From assembly GCA_020445765.1 (NCBI GenBank), contig JAGRFY010000039.1, positions 1 to 34,999 of the forward strand: a stretch of 34,999 nt of DNA, given 5' to 3'. A model generated the notes under the pieces. It was not told the origin of the DNA, searched no databases, and saw only the letters and a program-made list of their open reading frames with translations. Source of the stretch: Rhodocyclaceae bacterium. Lineage in GTDB: Bacteria > Pseudomonadota > Gammaproteobacteria > Burkholderiales > Rhodocyclaceae. Below are positions 17,512-24,151 of the stretch, one piece after another. Each line of letters opens with the position of its first letter. Position 1 is the first letter of the stretch. The translations under genes and the position numbers were made by a program.

Positions 17512-18515
17512 GCCATTCCCCCTATCTCCGCGAGTCGCGCAGCGTGCGGCAGATCATGCTGCAGGTGCTGCTGGCACTGCTGCCCGGCATCGTCGCGTAT
17601 GTCTGGCAATTCGGCGCGGGCGTGCTGATCCAGTTGCTGCTTGCCAGCACGGCCGCGCTGGCCGCCGAGGCCGCGATGCTCAGGCTGCGTCGCAAGCCGC
17701 TGGGCCTCTATCTCGGCGACCTGTCGGCGATTGTCACCGCCTGGCTGATCGCCCTGTCGCTGCCGCCGATCGGCCCATGGTGGATGGTGGTGCTGGCAAC
17801 CCTGTGCGCGATCGTGGTCGCCAAGCATCTCTACGGCGGCCTCGGCCAGAATCCGTTCAATCCGGCGATGGTCGCCTTCTGCGTGATGATCGTCGCCTTT
17901 CCGGCGCAGATGTCGCAGTGGCCCGACGCCGGCCTCGACTTCGGTCAGCAGCTCGATCTGATCCTCGGCGGCGAACGCGTGCTCGACGCGATCACCGCAG
18001 CGACGCCGCTCGATGCGCTGCGCACCGGCCTGCGCGCCGGCGGCGCCGAGGCCCACGTCGCCGAAATCCTGCAGGGTGCGGCCTTCGGCACGGTCGGCGG
18101 ACGGGGCTGGGAATGGGTGGTCGCCGGATTCGCGCTTGGCGGCCTGTATCTGCTGTGGCAGCGCATCATCAGCTGGCATCTGCCGGCCGCCTTCCTGCTG
18201 ACGATGGCGCTGACCGCGACCCTGCTGTGGGGCATGCACCCAGAACGCTTCGCCTCTCCGCTACTCCACCTGGCCACCGGCGGCACCATGCTGGCCGCCT
18301 TTTTCATCGTCACCGACCCGGTCTCCGGCTCGACCACTCCGAAAGGCAAGCTGGTGTTCGCCGGCGGCGCAGCCTTCATTGCCTACATGATCCGCAGCTT
18401 CGGCAACTATCCCGACGGCATCGCCTTCGCGGTACTGCTGATGAACATCTGCGTCCCGCTGATCGACATGTACACCCAGCCACCGGTGTTCGGCCACAAG
18501 CGGGGGTCGTCATGA
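17508..18515 (+). CDS. rnfD: Rnf complex subunit D, membrane flavoprotein
   Basis: RnfD is an inner-membrane subunit with covalently attached FMN. The 335-residue protein has about nine or ten hydrophobic segments and the conserved GGLGQNPFNPAMVAFC. The flavin region is FIVTDPVSGSTTPKGK, whose SGSTT segment aligns with the flavinylated threonine of E. coli RsxD (TASTT). The C-terminal signature GNYPDGIAFAVLLMN...PLID is also present. The flavin is attached by ApbE, whose gene is not in the window. The ATG overlaps the rnfC stop. The stop overlaps the ATG of a 20-codon frame that ends on the rnfG start. Confidence 0.97.
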   Translation: MSHSPYLRESRSVRQIMLQVLLALLPGIVAYVWQFGAGVLIQLLLASTAALAAEAAMLRLRRKPLGLYLGDLSAIVTAWLIALSLPPIGPWWMVVLATLCAIVVAKHLYGGLGQNPFNPAMVAFCVMIVAFPAQMSQWPDAGLDFGQQLDLILGGERVLDAITAATPLDALRTGLRAGGAEAHVAEILQGAAFGTVGGRGWEWVVAGFALGGLYLLWQRIISWHLPAAFLLTMALTATLLWGMHPERFASPLLHLATGGTMLAAFFIVTDPVSGSTTPKGKLVFAGGAAFIAYMIRSFGNYPDGIAFAVLLMNICVPLIDMYTQPPVFGHKRGSS

Positions 18516-18574
18516 CGGCGTTGTCACCCGTCCGGCTCGCCCGGACCTGCCCACACCGGAGGGTCGCCCGGTGA
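18512..18574 (+). CDS. Possible 20-codon coupling ORF between rnfD and rnfG
   Basis: An ATG at 18512 overlaps the rnfD stop as ATGA. The frame stays open for 20 codons (starting MTALSPVRLART, with four more Arg after that), and its TGA overlaps the rnfG GTG as GTGA. The rnfG Shine-Dalgarno (GGAGGG, 18558-18563) lies inside it. Such a frame would let ribosomes run from rnfD to rnfG without leaving the mRNA. The peptide itself may have no function. It is called only from geometry, so chance is possible. Confidence 0.3.
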   Translation: MTALSPVRLARTCPHRRVAR

Positions 18575-19227
18575 GCGCCGAACACACCGCCGCCGCCACC
18601 TCGCTGCGCAGTGCCGGCGTGATGCTCGCCTTCGCCGTGGTGTTTACGATGATGATGGCAGCCACCTACCGATTCGCCCGGCCGGACATCGAAGCGGCAC
18701 GCGAGGCGGCGAAGATGAAACTGGTCGATGCGGTGCTGCCGCCGGAACGCTACGACAATCCGCTGCTCGAGGACACCGTCGAACTCGGCCCGACGCCGGC
18801 GCTGGGACTGCGCGAAGGCGGACGGGTCTATCGCGCACGCCACGGCACCGACGACGCGGCACTGATCGTCGAGGCCGCGGCGCCGGACGGTTATGGCGGG
18901 CGCATCGATCTGCTGGTGGCGGTCGGCGCGGACGGGCGGGTGGCCGGCGTACGCGCCACTGCCCATTCGGAGACGCCCGGGCTGGGCGACTACATCGACC
19001 CGCGCAAGGATCGCAACAAGCACTCGCCGTGGATCGAACAGTTCCGCGGGCGCGGTCCGGAGCCAGCCGGCGAGCTCAGGCTCAAGAAGGACGGTGGCGA
19101 GCTCGACTACCGTGTCGGCGCGACGATCAGCGCTCGAGCGGTCACCGGCGCGGTCGCCCGCGCGCTCGCCTGGACCCGGGCGCATGCCGCTGAACTGTAC
19201 GCGGCGCCCGCCGGCAGCCACTTCTAG
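18571..19227 (+). CDS. rnfG: Rnf complex subunit G, FMN-binding periplasmic-facing subunit
   Basis: RnfG carries covalently bound FMN on the periplasmic side of the membrane. The 218-residue protein has one N-terminal membrane anchor (about 13-33). The FMN-binding domain includes GYGGRIDLLVAVGADGRVAGV and HSETPGLGDYID. The flavinylation motif is VGATISARAV, with T185 the expected attachment site. The Ser/Thr that usually opens this motif is Val182 here, a small departure. The start is GTG at 18571 with GGAGGG seven bases upstream. It follows rnfD by 55 bases, bridged by a 20-codon frame. Confidence 0.96.
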   Translation: MSAEHTAAATSLRSAGVMLAFAVVFTMMMAATYRFARPDIEAAREAAKMKLVDAVLPPERYDNPLLEDTVELGPTPALGLREGGRVYRARHGTDDAALIVEAAAPDGYGGRIDLLVAVGADGRVAGVRATAHSETPGLGDYIDPRKDRNKHSPWIEQFRGRGPEPAGELRLKKDGGELDYRVGATISARAVTGAVARALAWTRAHAAELYAAPAGSHF

Positions 19228-19238
19228 GAACTCGACCG

Positions 19239-19928
19239 ATGGACAGGCAGATCACCCGCGAAATCCTCTTCAACGGCCTGTGGAAGCAGAACCCCGGCCT
19301 CGTCCAGTTGCTCGGACTGTGTCCGATCCTGGCGATCAGCACCAACGTGATCAACGCGGTCAGCCTCGGGCTGGCGACGATCCTGGTGATGATCCTGGCC
19401 AATCTCGGGGTCGCGGCACTGCGCAACTTCATCCCCTACGAGGTCCGCATCCCGGTCTTCATCCTGATCATCGCGTCGCTGGTGACGGTCGTCGACCTGG
19501 CCTTCAATGCCTGGCTGCACGGCCTGTACCTGGTGCTCGGCATCTTCATCCCGCTGATCGTCACCAATTGCATCGTGCTGGCGCGGGTCGAGGCCTTCGC
19601 CGCCAAGAACGATGTCGTGCATTCGACCCTCGACGGCCTCGCCCAGGGTGCCGGCCTGCTGGCGGTGCTGGCCGTGCTCGGCGCGATGCGCGAGATCCTC
19701 GGCAGCGGCACGCTGTTCTCGGGCATCGACCTGCTGATCGACGGGGCCGAGCCGCTGTCGCTGTTCGGAGCGCATTACCCGGGGTTCCTGCTGGCGATCC
19801 TGCCGCCTGGCGCATTCTTCGCGCTCGGCCTGCTGATCGCCCTGCGCAACTGGCTCGAGGGCCGCGCCGCCGCCCGGCGTCACGCCCGCGGTACGCTGGC
19901 GCCGGCGGCCGAAGCCGGCGCTGCATGA
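19239..19928 (+). CDS. rnfE: Rnf complex subunit E (membrane)
   Basis: RnfE is the membrane partner and paralogue of RnfA; the two pack in opposite orientations around a shared cluster. The 229-residue protein has six hydrophobic segments and the signatures NPGLVQLLGLCPILAISTNV and IFIPLIVTNCIVLARVEAF, each with the conserved cysteine. The N-terminal ITREILFNGLWKQNP is typical. The C-terminus is an Arg/Ala-rich cytoplasmic tail. It starts 11 bases after rnfG. Its stop overlaps, as ATGA, a 34-codon frame leading into nth. Confidence 0.97.
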   Translation: MDRQITREILFNGLWKQNPGLVQLLGLCPILAISTNVINAVSLGLATILVMILANLGVAALRNFIPYEVRIPVFILIIASLVTVVDLAFNAWLHGLYLVLGIFIPLIVTNCIVLARVEAFAAKNDVVHSTLDGLAQGAGLLAVLAVLGAMREILGSGTLFSGIDLLIDGAEPLSLFGAHYPGFLLAILPPGAFFALGLLIALRNWLEGRAAARRHARGTLAPAAEAGAA

Positions 19929-20029
19929 ACATCCGGTCGGCCACGGCGGTGCGGCGGCGTGAGCGCGAGGCACGGACTGGCGCCCGCCGAACGGGCCGGA
20001 TGGCCGCGCCCAGCAGGAACGGGCGGTGA
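19925..20029 (+). CDS. Possible 34-codon coupling ORF between rnfE and nth
   Basis: An ATG at 19925 overlaps the rnfE stop as ATGA. The frame runs for 34 codons (starting MNIRSATAVRRRERE, strongly Arg-rich), and its TGA at 20027-20029 overlaps a GTG at 20026 as GTGA. That GTG is one of two possible nth starts and has AGGA seven bases upstream. The layout copies that between rnfD and rnfG. It may keep nth expression coupled to the rnf operon. It could also be chance; the peptide looks like nothing known. Confidence 0.25.
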   Translation: MNIRSATAVRRREREARTGARRTGRMAAPSRNGR

Positions 20030-20691
20030 GTTCGGCGGGCCCATCGGTCGGGCGACGCATGAGCGCCGCCCAGGTCGAGGAGATGTTTCGCCGCTTCGCC
20101 GCCGCCGAGCCGACGCCGACCACTGAACTGGAATACGGCTCGCCGTTCCAGTTGCTGGTTGCCGTCGTGCTTTCGGCCCAGGCCACCGACAAAGGCGTCA
20201 ACCTGGCAACCCGTCGGCTCTTCCCGAAGGCGCCGACGCCAGAGTCAATGGCCAGCCTCGGCGCCGACGGCATCGCCGAGGAGATTCGCAGCATCGGGCT
20301 CTACCGCAAGAAGGCCAGGAACCTGGCTGCACTGTCGCACCAGTTGCTCGAGCGCCACGGCGGCGAGGTGCCGCGCAGCCGCGCTGAACTGGAAGCCCTG
20401 CCGGGCGTCGGCCGCAAGACCGCCAACGTCGTGCTGAATACCCTGTACGGCGAACCGACGATCGCCGTCGACACCCATCTGTTCCGACTCGCCAATCGCA
20501 CCGGGCTGGCGCCGGGCAAGGACGTGCTGGCCGTCGAGCGCGCGCTGGTGCGCCGCATTCCGAAACCCTACCTGCGACACGCCCACCATTGGTTGATCCT
20601 GCACGGACGCTACGTTTGCGTCGCGCGCAAGCCCCGCTGCGGGGAATGCCTCGTGCGGGACCTGTGCGGTTGTCGCGACAAGACCGATTGA
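20026..20691 (+). CDS. nth: Endonuclease III
   Basis: Nth is a DNA glycosylase/AP lyase that removes oxidised pyrimidines in base excision repair. It has the helix-hairpin-helix LPGVGRKTANVVLNT with catalytic Lys131, and catalytic Asp149 in AVDTHLFRL. The [4Fe-4S] loop C198-X6-C205-X2-C208-X5-C214 is intact. Counted from the GTG at 20026 the protein has 221 residues. Counted from the ATG at 20059 it has 210, and its catalytic residues fall at 120 and 138, exactly as in E. coli. Homology favours 20059; the ribosome binding site (AGGA seven bases upstream) favours 20026. Gene order rnfABCDGE-nth is as in E. coli. Confidence 0.96.
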   Translation: MSSAGPSVGRRMSAAQVEEMFRRFAAAEPTPTTELEYGSPFQLLVAVVLSAQATDKGVNLATRRLFPKAPTPESMASLGADGIAEEIRSIGLYRKKARNLAALSHQLLERHGGEVPRSRAELEALPGVGRKTANVVLNTLYGEPTIAVDTHLFRLANRTGLAPGKDVLAVERALVRRIPKPYLRHAHHWLILHGRYVCVARKPRCGECLVRDLCGCRDKTD

Positions 20692-20699
20692 GGAGGACG

Positions 20700-21128
20700 A
20701 TGTTCGATCCCAGCCGTGAGCAGGCCAGACGCTTCTTCATCGACAGCTGGCGCAAGCATGTCGCCGCGCAGGTGCTGACGCCGCAGGAGACCATTGCGGC
20801 CAGACTGGTGGAAATGCACCCGGAGTATCACGCGCTGCTCGAAGACGCCGATGCGATCCACCGGGAGTTCTCACCGGAGGACGGGCAGATCAACCCCTTT
20901 CTTCATCTCTCGCTGCACCTGGCGATCGAAGAACAACTCTCGATCGACCAGCCGCCCGGCCTGCGGGCGGCATTCGAGAAAGCCGCAGCGCGTCGTGGCG
21001 ACCGCCACGACGCGCTGCACGACGTGCTCGAATGTCTCGGGGAGAGCCTGTGGCGGGCCCAGCGCAGCGGCACCCCGCCCGACGGCCAATCCTACGTCGA
21101 TTGCGTCAGGCGGCGCGCCGGCGCATGA
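20700..21128 (+). CDS. DUF1841 family protein
   Basis: This 142-residue cytosolic protein matches the DUF1841 family, common in Beta- and Gammaproteobacteria and of unknown function. Typical segments are MFDPSREQARRFFIDSWRK at the start, HPEYHALLED, and NPFLHLSLHLAIEEQLSIDQ, which holds several conserved His and acidic residues. The C-terminal half is helical, with RHDALHDVLECLGESLW. The His/Asp/Glu pattern could bind metal, but that is inference. The ATG at 20700 follows AGGAGG (20691-20696) with tight spacing and lies eight bases after the nth stop. It ends the operon; a hairpin shared with the convergent PEP-CTERM gene follows. Confidence 0.85.
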   Translation: MFDPSREQARRFFIDSWRKHVAAQVLTPQETIAARLVEMHPEYHALLEDADAIHREFSPEDGQINPFLHLSLHLAIEEQLSIDQPPGLRAAFEKAAARRGDRHDALHDVLECLGESLWRAQRSGTPPDGQSYVDCVRRRAGA

Positions 21129-21147
21129 ACGCCGCGCTCAGCGGCGT
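21129..21147. terminator. Hairpin shared by convergent DUF1841 and PEP-CTERM genes
   Basis: ACGCCGC (21129-21135) and GCGGCGT (21141-21147) pair around a five-base loop. The loop contains the stop codon of the minus-strand gene. It starts at the base after the plus-strand stop. There is no T-run on either side, so any termination would be by another mechanism. Confidence 0.45.
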
Positions 21148-22286
21148 GACTTGCGACGCGCGACGCCGAACCCGGCCAGCGCCGTCATCGCCAGCAGCAA
21201 GCTGCCGGGCTCGGGAACCGCGTTTGCCTGCACGACCTCTTCCAGGTTCTGGCTGATCGGCGCGCCGGGTTCTTCACCGTTCAAAACCAACAGGGTCGGA
21301 GTCGCGCCGGCGCCTCCACCTTCACCCGCCTCCGGCTCTCCACCGCCGGCAGTTTCCTGGCTGCCGCCCGAATCGTCCTTGCCGGATTCGGCCGTGTCGG
21401 TGCCCGCATCCGGATTCTCGCCCGACCCGCCGTTACCCTCATCGACCCACTCTGGAGCGCCTGAGCCCGAATCGCCGGTACCGGCTGGATCCTGAGCGCC
21501 ACCCTGCCCGCCGCCTCCGGTATCGACAACCTGCTTGCCGCCGCCATTGGAAGGCGGGACAACCGGGCGTGTCGGCGAAGCCGGCGTGGAGCCAAGCTGA
21601 GCCCCCGGCTCACATTCGCCGGCCGGCTCGCCCTGCGCTTGCGAAAGACCGGCAGCTTCGTTGGCACAGGCCACTGCCTGCGGCACCGGACCGTCGGCCG
21701 GCTCACGCAGCAGATCCGGCTCCTCGGCAATCGCCAACAGGGGTTCGCCCGCCGTCGATTCGGAGCCCGGCACGTTGGTGCCGCCCTCTGGCGAAGCGGA
21801 CGAATAGGGCAAGCCACCGCCGGCAGCGCCGCCGCCACCGCCAACACGTGCGACCTGAATGGGACCCGAGGGCGCGCGCTGACGACCGGCCAGGGTGCCA
21901 CCCGACGGGCCGGCCATGCCGCTGCCGACGGTGGCTACGGCCATATTGCCGGGCAGCCGCGGTTGCCGGACAGGAACAGACGACTCGTCGTCGCCACTGG
22001 TCGGCATCGTGATCAGGCCACCGAAGCCGGATTCGGTCGTGAATTCGCCGGAACTGGTCGGGGCGACCAAGGAGAAATCGGACGCCGTGACGATCGTCTT
22101 GCCGGCTTCTTCCTCGGTGATCTTGTCGATCGGGAACGGGATGATGCGTCCTGGCGCACCGCCGGTTTCCAGAGCCGGCGGCTTCTCCGCAGGCCACATC
22201 CAGTACAGCACGGCCAGCGGCACGGCCAAGCCGAGCACCGCTGCGGTCCCCACCGCCTTCAAGCGTTTCTTGTTGTCGTCGATCAC
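21138..22286 (-). CDS. PEP-CTERM sorting-domain protein with N-terminal membrane anchor and Gly/Ser/Pro-rich core
   Basis: The 382-residue protein ends in a PEP-CTERM signal (357-382): VPEPGS, a hydrophobic segment LLLAMTALAGFGVA, then a basic RRKSRR tail. Such proteins are recognised and cut by an exosortase and usually go to the surface or exopolysaccharide. The N-terminus has a single hydrophobic segment (about 11-30) after DDNKKRLK. It looks more like an uncleaved anchor than a normal signal peptide. Between them lies a low-complexity region rich in Gly, Ser, Pro, Ala and Glu, with two Cys in ACANEAAGLSQAQGEPAGEC. No enzymatic domain is visible. The GTG at 22286 has GGAGG five bases upstream. 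No exosortase gene is in the window. Confidence 0.85.
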   Translation of the reverse strand: MIDDNKKRLKAVGTAAVLGLAVPLAVLYWMWPAEKPPALETGGAPGRIIPFPIDKITEEEAGKTIVTASDFSLVAPTSSGEFTTESGFGGLITMPTSGDDESSVPVRQPRLPGNMAVATVGSGMAGPSGGTLAGRQRAPSGPIQVARVGGGGGAAGGGLPYSSASPEGGTNVPGSESTAGEPLLAIAEEPDLLREPADGPVPQAVACANEAAGLSQAQGEPAGECEPGAQLGSTPASPTRPVVPPSNGGGKQVVDTGGGGQGGAQDPAGTGDSGSGAPEWVDEGNGGSGENPDAGTDTAESGKDDSGGSQETAGGGEPEAGEGGGAGATPTLLVLNGEEPGAPISQNLEEVVQANAVPEPGSLLLAMTALAGFGVARRKSRR

Positions 22287-22403
22287 ACCAGCCTCCCAGG
22301 CACTTCGTTACATTCGGCCTATAGAGATAAGCCGATTCTTATTTTGAGGCTAGTGTGTTTCGCACATTCCGTCCGGATATTTTTGGGAATTCGTTAAAAA
22401 TTT

Positions 22404-22415
22404 GGCGATATCGCC
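22404..22415. repeat. 12-bp perfect palindrome in the AT-rich region upstream of the PEP-CTERM gene
   Basis: GGCGATATCGCC is self-complementary. It lies in the 185-base gap between the PEP-CTERM start and the end of the small cytochrome gene. The gap is unusually AT-rich, with several A- or T-runs, and also holds TGTG-N5-CACA. The region probably contains the PEP-CTERM promoter, but I could not fix its boxes, and no sigma-54 site is evident. Confidence 0.3.
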
Positions 22416-22471
22416 ATGTCGAATCGCCCGGCGGTCGTTCACCACGCATGGACGGCAACCGCCGGTCTGCT

Positions 22472-22792
22472 TCATCGCACCGTATACAGCCCCTTCCGGC
22501 TCGAGAAGTAGGCCGCCAGATCAGCCATGTCGGCCTTACTCAGGTTGGCGACCTGGCCCTGCATGATGGGGTTGCCGCGGTTGCCGATCTTGTAGTCCAG
22601 CAGGGCGCGCAACAGGTAGTCCTGGTGCTGGCCGGCCAGCTTCGGGAAGTCCGGCGTCGGGCTGTTGCCGTCGGCGCCGTGACAGGCGGCACAGGTCGCC
22701 GACTTGGCCTTGCCGGCGGCCACGTCGCCGGCTGCGACCGGAAGCGCCGCCAGCGCCAGGATCATCGGCGCCCACTTGCACAAGCTCTTCAT
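22472..22792 (-). CDS. Small class I cytochrome c (c553/c4-like)
   Basis: The 106-residue protein starts with a signal peptide (about 1-21, ending PVAAG) and carries one haem-binding motif, CAACH, in ATCAACHGADGNSPTP. The axial methionine is in GNPIMQGQVANLS, followed by the typical C-terminal helix DMADLAAYFSS. It is a periplasmic monohaem electron carrier. The ATG at complement 22790-22792 has GGAGG a few bases upstream. It follows the other cytochrome gene by 11 bases, so the two form an operon. The physiological partner cannot be read from the sequence. Confidence 0.9.
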   Translation of the reverse strand: MKSLCKWAPMILALAALPVAAGDVAAGKAKSATCAACHGADGNSPTPDFPKLAGQHQDYLLRALLDYKIGNRGNPIMQGQVANLSKADMADLAAYFSSRKGLYTVR

Positions 22793-22803
22793 CGCTCTCC
22801 TCC

Positions 22804-23136
22804 TCACTCGCCGCCCGCGGCATAGTAGGCCGCCAGATCTGCCATGTCCTGCTCGCTCAGGCCTTCCGCGATGCCCTGCATCGTCGGGTGGCTGCGCTCG
22901 CCGCTCTTGTAGGCCTGCAGTGCCTTGACGATGTAGGCGGCATGCTGGCCACCGAGCTTGGGCACGTGGTAGACCGACGGGAACGTCGTGCGATAGCCCG
23001 GAATGCCGTGACAACCGATACACATCGAGCGCTTGTCCAGGGCCGCGTTGGCGTCGCCGTCGGCGGCCGATACGATCCCCGATGCGGCGGCGAGGGCCGT
23101 CGCCACGGCGATCGTGGTGATGCGTCTTACCTTCAT
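22804..23136 (-). CDS. Small class I cytochrome c, first gene of a pair
   Basis: The 110-residue protein has a signal peptide (MKVRRITTIAVATALAAASG..., cleavage near VSAAD). It has one haem motif, CIGCH, in SMCIGCHGIPGYR, an axial Met in HPTMQGIAEGLSEQ, and the C-terminal helix DMADLAAYYAAGGE. The second part closely resembles that of its neighbour, which suggests tandem duplication followed by divergence. The longer GYRTTFPSVYHVPKLGGQ insertion marks this copy. The start at complement 23134-23136 has AGGAG five bases upstream. The pair is divergent from the moxR gene across 167 bases. Tandem c553 genes next to moxR are common in Rhodocyclales, from memory. Confidence 0.9.
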   Translation of the reverse strand: MKVRRITTIAVATALAAASGIVSAADGDANAALDKRSMCIGCHGIPGYRTTFPSVYHVPKLGGQHAAYIVKALQAYKSGERSHPTMQGIAEGLSEQDMADLAAYYAAGGE

Positions 23137-23265
23137 TTTGTCTCCTGTCGAGGTGCGGTGCGGTGCAACGACGGCACCGATTCTAGCCCGGATTTCCGCA
23201 CGCGTCGCGAAGCTCGCCGCGGTCACCAAGGCTGCCTCCGTCGTCGGCCGGTTTCACGCCGAACG

Positions 23266-23271
23266 TATAAT
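23266..23271 (+). promoter_or_regulatory. Probable -10 box of the moxR operon
   Basis: A perfect TATAAT lies 32 bases upstream of the moxR ATG, which gives a plausible leader of about 25 bases. No good -35 is seen at 16-18 bases, so an activator may be needed. Confidence 0.45.
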
Positions 23272-23303
23272 CGAATATCCGCCCTCTGCAGGAATGCCAG
23301 CCC

Positions 23304-24146
23304 ATGCGCTTCGAAGGTACCGAAGGCTACGTCGCCACGCCCGACCTGATGCTCGCGGTCAACGCCGCGATCCAGCTGCAACGGCCGCTGCTGATCAAGG
23401 GGGAGCCGGGAACCGGCAAGACCATGCTCGCCGAGGAAGTCGCAGCCGCGCTCGGGCTGCCCCTGCACCAATGGCACATCAAGTCGACCACCAAGGCTCA
23501 GCAGGGCCTGTACGAGTACGACGCTGTCTCCCGCCTGCGCGACTCGCAGCTGGGCGAAGACCGGGTGCGCGACATCGCCAACTACATCATCAAGGGTGTG
23601 CTGTGGCGGGCCTTCGAGGCCGACGATCGCAGCGTGATCCTGATCGACGAGGTCGACAAGGCCGACATCGAGTTCCCCAACGACTTGCTGCGCGAACTCG
23701 ACCGGATGGAGTTCCACTGCTACGAGACGCGAGAGACCGTCGTCGCGCGGCAACGTCCGATCGTCTTCATCACCTCGAACAACGAGAAGGAGTTGCCTGA
23801 CGCCTTCCTGCGTCGCTGCTTCTTCCACTACATCCGCTTCCCCGACCGGGAAACCATGCAGCGCATCGTCGATGTGCACTTTCCGGGCATCCGCAAGGCG
23901 CTCCTGCGCGAAGCCCTCGAAGTGTTCTTCGAGCTGCGCGACATTCCGGGGCTGAAGAAGAAGCCCTCGACCTCGGAACTGCTGGACTGGCTCAAGCTCC
24001 TGGTCGCCGAGGACATTCCGCCGGAGGCCCTGCGCTCGCAGGACCAGAAGCTGGTGGTGCCGCCGCTTCACGGCGCACTGCTGAAGAACGAGCAGGATAT
24101 CCACCTCTTCGAGCGACTGGTGTTCATGGCCCGTCACAACCGCTGA
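23304..24146 (+). CDS. MoxR-family AAA+ ATPase
   Basis: The 280-residue protein is an AAA+ ATPase of the MoxR group, which acts as a chaperone for assembling or activating partner complexes, usually with a VWA protein. It has Walker A GEPGTGKT (33-40), Walker B VILIDEVDKAD, sensor 1 VFITSNNEKELPDAFLRRC with the arginine finger pair, and the C-terminal lid ending LFERLVFMARHN. The VWA partner gene is two genes downstream at 25487. This subfamily (with CoxE-type VWA) is linked in some bacteria to maturing metalloenzymes such as CO dehydrogenase, but no such enzyme is nearby. The ATG at 23304 has weak upstream purines. Confidence 0.92.
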   Translation: MRFEGTEGYVATPDLMLAVNAAIQLQRPLLIKGEPGTGKTMLAEEVAAALGLPLHQWHIKSTTKAQQGLYEYDAVSRLRDSQLGEDRVRDIANYIIKGVLWRAFEADDRSVILIDEVDKADIEFPNDLLRELDRMEFHCYETRETVVARQRPIVFITSNNEKELPDAFLRRCFFHYIRFPDRETMQRIVDVHFPGIRKALLREALEVFFELRDIPGLKKKPSTSELLDWLKLLVAEDIPPEALRSQDQKLVVPPLHGALLKNEQDIHLFERLVFMARHNR

Positions 24147-24151
24147 TTGCG

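Noticed and set aside
21300-21800. Tandem DNA repeats in the PEP-CTERM gene
   Set aside because: The Gly/Ser/Pro-rich stretch is low in complexity but shows no regular repeat unit at DNA level.
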